A stretch of 64,000 nucleotides of DNA from Pseudomonas syringae CC1557 (lineage in GTDB: Bacteria; Pseudomonadota; Gammaproteobacteria; Pseudomonadales; Pseudomonadaceae): positions 1,178,001 through 1,242,000 of the forward strand of contig NZ_CP007014.1 in the NCBI RefSeq assembly GCF_000452705.1. The letters run 5' to 3'. The notes below the pieces were generated by a model that saw only the letters and a list, made by a program, of their open reading frames with translations, was not told where the DNA came from and did not search any database. The position numbers and the translations under genes are program-made. Positions 58,044 through 64,000 of this stretch are shown here, one piece after another (the stretch's first letter is position 1; every line of letters starts with the position of its first letter).

Positions 58044-58789
58044 TATTTACCCCCCAGAGAGATCAGGCCGGGCACGGCGACTTTCTTCTCGATCATGCGC
58101 ATCAGCAGCATCAGGCTCATGTTCAGCGTGAAGTAAATGAGGGTTGCCAAGGTGAAGGCTTCGAACAGGTTGGCGGAAAACTCGGCCGTCTGTTTGGTCT
58201 GCGCCAGCAACTCCATCAGGCCGATCAGCGACGCGACCGAAGAGTTCTTGAACACGTTCAGGAATTCCGAGGTAAGCGGCGGAATGATGATCCGGTAAGC
58301 CTGCGGCAACAGCACATTCCAGTAAATCTGCGGCAGTTTGAAGCCCATGGCGCGTGCGGCTGATTCCTGGCCTTTGGGCAGCGCCTGGATGCCGGTACGT
58401 ACCTGTTCGCAAACCCGCGCAGCGGTGAACAGTCCCAGGCACACGACGACGCTCAGAAATGCCGAGGTAGTCGGGTTGAGGTCCTGCTTGTACCACTCCT
58501 GAATGTTTTCCGGCAGCAGGTCGGGCACCAGAAAGTACCAGATGAAAAGCTGCACCAGCAGGGGCACATTACGGAAGATTTCCACGTATACCGTGGCGAT
58601 GCCCGACACCATAAGGTTCGGTACGGTGCGCATGACGCCCAGCACCGAGCCCAGTATCAGGGCGATGATCCAGGCGATGACAGCAATCGCGATGGTCCAG
58701 CCCAGACCGGATATGAACCAGTCCAGATAGGTCTCGCTGCCGACGCCGGTGGACTTGAAGAACACGCCCCAGTCCCAGTTGTAATTCAT
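58043..58789 (-). CDS. aatQ: acidic amino acid ABC transporter permease AatQ
   Basis: 248 residues; GltJ class permease with an N-terminal periplasmic stretch (NYNWDWGVFFKSTGVGSETYLDWFISGLGWT), several membrane segments and EAA-type loop ARAMGFKLPQIYWNVLLPQAYRIIIPPLTSE. Shares its last base with the aatM start. Confidence 0.92.
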   Translation of the reverse strand: MNYNWDWGVFFKSTGVGSETYLDWFISGLGWTIAIAVIAWIIALILGSVLGVMRTVPNLMVSGIATVYVEIFRNVPLLVQLFIWYFLVPDLLPENIQEWYKQDLNPTTSAFLSVVVCLGLFTAARVCEQVRTGIQALPKGQESAARAMGFKLPQIYWNVLLPQAYRIIIPPLTSEFLNVFKNSSVASLIGLMELLAQTKQTAEFSANLFEAFTLATLIYFTLNMSLMLLMRMIEKKVAVPGLISLGGK

Positions 58790-58859
58790 CAGGGTCTCCC
58801 CCTATTGTTCTATTTATATCGAGATGCACGCACTGTCGGAGGTCGAAAGTGAGGGGCCG

Positions 58860-58888
58860 ATCCCGGGCAGGTGTTGCCTGCTCGGGAT
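58860..58888. terminator. hairpin between aatJ and aatQ
   Basis: Twelve-base stem ATCCCGGGCAGG / CCTGCTCGGGAT-type (one G-T pair) with a five-base loop and no T run. Such hairpins after binding-protein genes usually stabilise the upstream message so the binding protein outnumbers the permease. Confidence 0.6.
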
Positions 58889-58919
58889 GCAATCAGTTCA
58901 GGCGGGCTGAACCGTTTGC

Positions 58920-59834
58920 TCAGGCCTTCTTGTCTTCTGCGGCTTTGTCGGTCGGGTTCTGAATCAGTTCCTTGAGCTTGTCGCTCATCGGGAAATTCAG
59001 ATTCAGACCTTTTGGAGGGACTGGCGACATGAACCACTTGGCGTAGATGGCGTTGATGTCGCCCGACTTGTAGGTCGCAATGATGGCGTCATCCACGGCT
59101 TTCTTGAACGGGGCGTCGCCCTTGCGAACCATGCAACCGTAGATTTCATAGGATTGCGCAGTGCCGGTCACAGCCCAATCGTCGGGCTTCTTGGCTTTGG
59201 CCATTTCGCCTGCGAGCAGAGCGTCGTCCATCATGAACGCGACCGCACGGCCTGATTCGAGCATCTGGAAGGATTCACCGTGGTCCTTGGCGGAGATCAC
59301 GTTCATGCCCAGCTGCTTGTCGGCGTTCATCGATTTAAGGATGCGTTCGGACGTGGTGCCGGCCGTGGTGACGACGTTCTTGCCTTTCAGGTCATCGAAA
59401 TCCTTGTAGCTGGAATCTTTTTTGGACAGCAGGCGGGTGCCCACTTCAAAGATGCCGATGGAGAAATCCACCTGCTGCTGACGCTCGACGTTGTTGGTGG
59501 TCGAACCACACTCCACGTCAACAGTGCCGTTCTGCACCAGCGGAATACGGGTCTGCGACGTCACCAGGTTGTACTTGACCTTGAGGTCAGGCATGTCGAG
59601 GTCTTTCTTGATGGCTTCGACGATTTTCAGCTGGATATCATGGGAATAGCCCATTGGCACGCCAGAGGCATCGGCGATGTAGGAAAACGGAATGGAGGCG
59701 TCACGGTGACCGAGGGTAATGGTGCCAGACTCTTTGATCTTTTTTAGTGTGCCGGTGAGTTCGGCAGCAAAAACCGGAGTGCTGATCAGAGCAGCTGCAA
59801 TAGCGGCACCCAGAAGATGGGGAACAATGCGCAT
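58920..59834 (-). CDS. aatJ: periplasmic glutamate/aspartate-binding protein
   Basis: 304 residues; signal peptide MRIVPHLLGAAIAAALISTPVFA, then a type II binding-protein fold (GTITLGHRDASIPFSYIADASGVPMGYSHDI, NLVTSQTRIPLVQNGTVDVECGSTTNN, VVTTAGTTSERILKSMNADKQLG). GltI/AatJ class. First gene of aatJQMP-aauSR, behind a sigma-54 promoter. Confidence 0.93.
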   Translation of the reverse strand: MRIVPHLLGAAIAAALISTPVFAAELTGTLKKIKESGTITLGHRDASIPFSYIADASGVPMGYSHDIQLKIVEAIKKDLDMPDLKVKYNLVTSQTRIPLVQNGTVDVECGSTTNNVERQQQVDFSIGIFEVGTRLLSKKDSSYKDFDDLKGKNVVTTAGTTSERILKSMNADKQLGMNVISAKDHGESFQMLESGRAVAFMMDDALLAGEMAKAKKPDDWAVTGTAQSYEIYGCMVRKGDAPFKKAVDDAIIATYKSGDINAIYAKWFMSPVPPKGLNLNFPMSDKLKELIQNPTDKAAEDKKA

Positions 59835-59963
59835 CGATGAATCCTCGATTTTATTTTCTTATTGATAGGGCCACTGGCAGGGCGACCCACTTTTGACGAA
59901 TGCTTCAACGGCGTCCTGAACGAGACACACGCCTTTGTTGAAACGGTCGATACAGAGTGTAGA

Positions 59964-59978
59964 GCAGGAGTCATGCCA
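59964..59978 (-). promoter_or_regulatory. sigma-54 promoter of aatJ
   Basis: Minus strand TGGCATG-ACTC-CTGC: GG and GC are exactly ten bases apart, against the consensus TGGCACG-N4-TTGC. It lies about 130 bases before aatJ, as expected for a gene activated by the sigma-54 regulator AauR. Confidence 0.78.
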
Positions 59979-60136
59979 TGCTTTCGATAATGGATAAGGT
60001 CATGAAATGTATAGGTTTTTAAAATATTTTAGGCGCGCAAACACAGCTCGGCGTCCGGGAAGCCGAATCGGCAAGCGTAAAACGTTCGGGAAACCGAATG
60101 GGCAAATAAGGAGGGGAAGAGGCGGGGTAGGTGTAG

Positions 60137-60162
60137 CTGTTCACCCGGAGGAGGGTGAACAG
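60137..60162. terminator. hairpin after glpD
   Basis: Ten-base perfect stem CTGTTCACCC / GGGTGAACAG with a six-base loop, 21 bases past the glpD stop. No T run on the minus strand, so termination strength is uncertain. Confidence 0.5.
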
Positions 60163-60183
60163 GTGTATTTCGACGAGCCCGTA

Positions 60184-61722
60184 TCAGGCAGCTTCGATAG
60201 TCGTCTTGTTGCGGACAACCGTTTCCAGGTAGCTGCGCACGTTTTCCTGCTCCTCAGGCGTGGTGAACAGACCCAGCTTGGTACGACGCCACAGGATATC
60301 TTCGATGCTGGTGGCCCATTCCTGATCGCACAGGTAATCAACCTCGTTGGTGTAGAGGCCTGCGCCGAGATGCTGGCCGAGATCGTCCAGGCTTTGTGCG
60401 CCTTCCAGCATCTGCCAGCTGCGGCTGCCATAAGTGATCGACCAGCGTTTGGCGATAGGTGCAGGCAGCCAGTTGTAGCGACGAGTCATTTCTGCTGCCA
60501 GTACGTCTGGAGTAGTCATGTCTTCGCCGCCGGGCAGGGCGGCCTTGGCGGTCCAGCTCGGTTTCATCTGTTTGAAGAACGGCGCCAGTTGGGTCATTGC
60601 CGACTCGGCCAGCTTGCGATAGGTGGTCAGCTTGCCGCCGAATACCGACAGGATCGGCGCTTCATCCGCACCGCCTGACAGCGACAGCGTGTAATCACGG
60701 GTGATGGCAGACGGGTTATCGGACTCGTCGTTGCACAGCGGACGCACGCCGGAGAACGTGCGGAGTACGTCTGCGCGACTCAACTGCTTCTTGAAGTGGT
60801 CGTTGGCCACCTTCAGTACGTAGTCCATCTCGCCTTCAGTGATATCCACCTTGTTTGGGTCGCCCTGATATTCACGGTCGGTGGTGCCGACGATAGTGAA
60901 GTGCTCCAGGTACGGAATAGTGAACACGATACGCTTGTCTTCGTTTTGCAGAATGAACGCGTGCTCACCCTCGTACAGTTTCGGCACGATCAGGTGGCTG
61001 CCCTGAATCAGGCGGATGCCGTAAGCCGAATCGAGCTTGAGGTCTTCACGGATAAACTTGGCTACCCACGGGCCGGCCGCGTTGACCAGCGCCTTGGCGT
61101 GGATTGAAAACAGACTGCCATCGCTGCGCTCCAGGTGCAGGTGCCACATGCCTTTGATGCGACGCGCACTGACGCAGCGGGTCTGAGTGTGAATGTGCGC
61201 GCCGTTTTCACGAGCGGCCATGGCATTGAGCACGACCAGGCGAGCATCGTCGACCCAGCAGTCGGAATATTCGAAGCCGCGGGTGATGCTCGGATTGAGC
61301 GGGCTGTCTGCGCCGAAACGAATGGTCCGTGACGCTGGCAGCTTTTCGCGCTTGCCGAGGTTGTCATAAAGGAACATCCCGGCACGAATCATCCACGCCG
61401 GGCGCAGGTGCGGGCGGTGTGGCAATACAAAGCGCATCGGTTTGACGATATGCGGCGCTTTGGCGAGCAGCACTTCGCGTTCCGCAAGCGCCTCGCGCAC
61501 CAGGCGGAATTCGTAATGCTCCAGATAGCGCAAGCCACCGTGGATCAGCTTGCTGCTGGCCGAGGACGTGTGGCTGGCCAGATCGTCCTTCTCGCAGAGA
61601 AAGACCGACAAGCCGCGGCCGGAGGCATCCGCCGCAATCCCGACGCCATTGATGCCACCACCGATAACGGCGATGTCGTAAACCTCGGAGAGAGGTGGGG
61701 TTGGCACGGTAGCGTGGGGCAT
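60184..61722 (-). CDS. glpD: aerobic glycerol-3-phosphate dehydrogenase
   Basis: Membrane-associated flavoenzyme oxidising glycerol 3-phosphate to dihydroxyacetone phosphate and reducing quinone. 512 residues from the ATG at 61722 (MPHATVPTPPLSEVYDIAVIGGGINGVGIAADASGRGL), with AGGAGG upstream; the longer in-frame start at 61869 runs through the operator and is rejected. SSKLIHGGLRYLEHYEF and GVRPLCNDE...LSVFGGKLTTYRKLAE are family signatures. Confidence 0.96.
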   Translation of the reverse strand: MPHATVPTPPLSEVYDIAVIGGGINGVGIAADASGRGLSVFLCEKDDLASHTSSASSKLIHGGLRYLEHYEFRLVREALAEREVLLAKAPHIVKPMRFVLPHRPHLRPAWMIRAGMFLYDNLGKREKLPASRTIRFGADSPLNPSITRGFEYSDCWVDDARLVVLNAMAARENGAHIHTQTRCVSARRIKGMWHLHLERSDGSLFSIHAKALVNAAGPWVAKFIREDLKLDSAYGIRLIQGSHLIVPKLYEGEHAFILQNEDKRIVFTIPYLEHFTIVGTTDREYQGDPNKVDITEGEMDYVLKVANDHFKKQLSRADVLRTFSGVRPLCNDESDNPSAITRDYTLSLSGGADEAPILSVFGGKLTTYRKLAESAMTQLAPFFKQMKPSWTAKAALPGGEDMTTPDVLAAEMTRRYNWLPAPIAKRWSITYGSRSWQMLEGAQSLDDLGQHLGAGLYTNEVDYLCDQEWATSIEDILWRRTKLGLFTTPEEQENVRSYLETVVRNKTTIEAA

Positions 61723-61767
61723 CGGTAGCCTCCTGGACAATTCTTGAGCGTTGCTCGAATGGCGAAT

Positions 61768-61785
61768 ATGAACATTAATGTTCAT
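61768..61785. promoter_or_regulatory. perfect 18-bp palindrome upstream of glpD, candidate GlpR operator
   Basis: ATGAACATTAATGTTCAT, 45 bases before the glpD start. A further AATGAACATT half-site occurs near 61870. GlpR is encoded next to glpD, and its E. coli sites also contain ATGTTC/GAACAT half-sites. Confidence 0.6.
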
Positions 61786-61956
61786 TTCCGAAAATAATAG
61801 CTCAATAAAAGTGCGCTTGCCAGTCGGTATCGATTGAAAATACTGATGATGGAAGGGTGAAAAGAACAAAAATGAACATTGTAGGGCGGGATTTCATGCG
61901 CAGATGATTGTTCCTCATCCGGGATGCAACATCTTTAATGATGCTCTAGCTGCCTG

Positions 61957-62135
61957 ATAGAGGACGCAAGGCGTCCAGAACGGCATACGACGTGGAGCGT
62001 CGAACGATAGTCGGGATTTTCGTTCCGCACGCTCTGGCGGGAACGCCTTGCGTGACGCTCTGCGTCACAGGTCCATGCAGCACCGTGCGATCACGAGAGG
62101 ACGCAGAGCGTTGGCGTGATAGTCAGAGTCAGGCC
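61957..62135. repeat. REP-like hairpin cluster between glpD and glpR
   Basis: GGACGC-AAG-GCGTCC near 61962, GACGTGGAGCGTCGAACGATAG, GTGACGC-TCT-GCGTCAC (62052-62068) and a further GGACGCAGAGCGT near 62099. Same family as the other clusters. Confidence 0.82.
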
Positions 62136-62148
62136 CCCATACGCACAG

Positions 62149-62904
62149 TCAAACCACTTCCAGACGAATCTTGTGCTGGTTCAGCAGTTGTTGCAGCGCA
62201 GGCACCGGAGGCTGGTCGGTGACCAGGCAGTCGATAAGGGTGATCGGCCCGAGCCGGACCATGGCGTTGCGCCCGAATTTACTGGAGTCAGCCGCCAGCA
62301 GCACTTTGCGCGCGTTGGCAATGATCGCTTGGGAAACCCGCACTTCCTGATAGTCGAAGTCCAGCAGGCTGCCATCTTCGTCGATGCCGCTGATGCCGAC
62401 CAGCGCGAAGTCGACCTTGAACTGGCTGATGAAATCGATACTGCCCTGACCCACAACACCGCCGTCACGGCGCACATTACCGCCTGCGATCAAGACCTCG
62501 AAATCGTCCTTGGTACTGAGAATCGACGCCACATGCAGGTTATTGGTGATGATTTTCAGGTTGTTGTGATTGAGCAGAGCGCGGGCAATGGATTCGGTGG
62601 TGGTGCCGATATTGATGAACAACGACGCGTTGTCCGGGATCTGTGCGGCGATGGCCTCGGCGATCCGTTGTTTCTCATCACGCATCTGGTCCGCACGCAT
62701 GGCGTAAGCGGTGTTTTCGATGCTGGAGTCATAAGCTGCGCCGCCGTGGTAGCGACGCAGCAGGTTCATTTCCGCCAGCTGATTGATATCGCGGCGGATG
62801 GTTTGTGGGGTCACGACGAACAGCGTCGCCATTTCCTCAATGCTGACGTAGCCACGGTCACGGACCAGTTCGAGGATCTGTTGTTGGCGGGGAGGCAGGT
62901 TCAT
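62149..62904 (-). CDS. glpR: DeoR-family repressor GlpR
   Basis: Repressor of glycerol genes, released by glycerol 3-phosphate. 251 residues: N-terminal DeoR helix-turn-helix ([38 protein letters not shown]) and a sugar-phosphate sensor domain ([34 protein letters not shown]). Lies between glpK and glpD as usual in Pseudomonas. Confidence 0.95.
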   Translation of the reverse strand: MNLPPRQQQILELVRDRGYVSIEEMATLFVVTPQTIRRDINQLAEMNLLRRYHGGAAYDSSIENTAYAMRADQMRDEKQRIAEAIAAQIPDNASLFINIGTTTESIARALLNHNNLKIITNNLHVASILSTKDDFEVLIAGGNVRRDGGVVGQGSIDFISQFKVDFALVGISGIDEDGSLLDFDYQEVRVSQAIIANARKVLLAADSSKFGRNAMVRLGPITLIDCLVTDQPPVPALQQLLNQHKIRLEVV

Positions 62905-63003
62905 TGTTTTTCCTTGAGCGCCCTCTACAAATGGCGCCCATCATGCCGCAGGCAAGTGTGACCTGTCAGCCGGAATCCTGTTCTCCCCACTCAACAGCAG
63001 CGA

Positions 63004-64000
<997 letters not shown>

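Overview
The window is a chromosomal segment of a Pseudomonas of the P. syringae group. This rests on gene order and sequence: nadB / algU-mucA-mucB-mucD / lepA-lepB-DUF4845-rnc-era-recO-pdxJ / icp-like / asrA-type lon is the Pseudomonas alginate-regulator neighbourhood, mucC is absent as reported for P. syringae, and the gaps carry the GTGACGC-TCT-GCGTCAC hairpin repeats typical of that group. No rRNA, tRNA or CRISPR array was seen. Layout: (1) 1-11831, nadB (cut by the window edge) divergent from the envelope-stress sigma factor AlgU and its MucA/MucB/MucD control, then a translation, secretion and RNA-processing run ending in pdxJ. (2) 11839-16551, minus-strand cmoA-cmoB (tRNA wobble cmo5U), a chagasin-like lipoprotein and a second Lon-type protease behind a strong heat-shock-like promoter. 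(3) 16732-21046, a tightly coupled four-gene plus-strand unit: periplasmic cupredoxin, membrane sensor with degenerate GGDEF and intact EAL, DUF3034 outer-membrane-like protein, and a truncated haemoglobin lipoprotein. (4) 21197-25747, cysS, glnS, ppiB, lpxH. (5) 25903-30899, an accessory operon beginning with a 5'-truncated MFS transporter, then two SDR oxidoreductases, a small MCGLCG protein, a CobW-family GTPase and a polyamine-type solute-binding protein that lacks a signal peptide. (6) 31303-39702, quinoprotein glucose dehydrogenase with three single-base indels, VF530 and Pr6Pr small proteins, a frameshifted siderophore-interacting protein under a PadR regulator with a perfect palindromic operator (YqjI/YqjH-like pair), and a large class A penicillin-binding protein. 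(7) 39984-44158, a 4.16-kb insertion bounded by IS66-type ends and a perfect 8-bp target duplication (AATGATTT). It carries two uncharacterised intact genes plus gene, transposase and reverse-transcriptase fragments. (8) 44287-46138, two AT-rich orphan genes. (9) 46203-53217, opgC, a zinc-independent L31 paralogue behind a Zur-like box, ddl, a NUDIX hydrolase, metR divergent from a stand-alone N-terminal metE remnant, an alpha/beta hydrolase and a FrnE-like DsbA protein. (10) 53334-59978, the acidic amino acid uptake system aatJQMP with its two-component regulator aauRS and a sigma-54 promoter. (11) 60184-64000, glpD, glpR and glpK (cut by the window edge) of glycerol catabolism. The best candidates for something undescribed are the IS66-bounded unit with its two unknown genes and the cupredoxin/EAL/DUF3034/haemoglobin operon. 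A caution on quality: five reading-frame breaks in three genes between 31 and 40 kb all lie in short G or C runs, so assembly error must be excluded before calling these pseudogenes.
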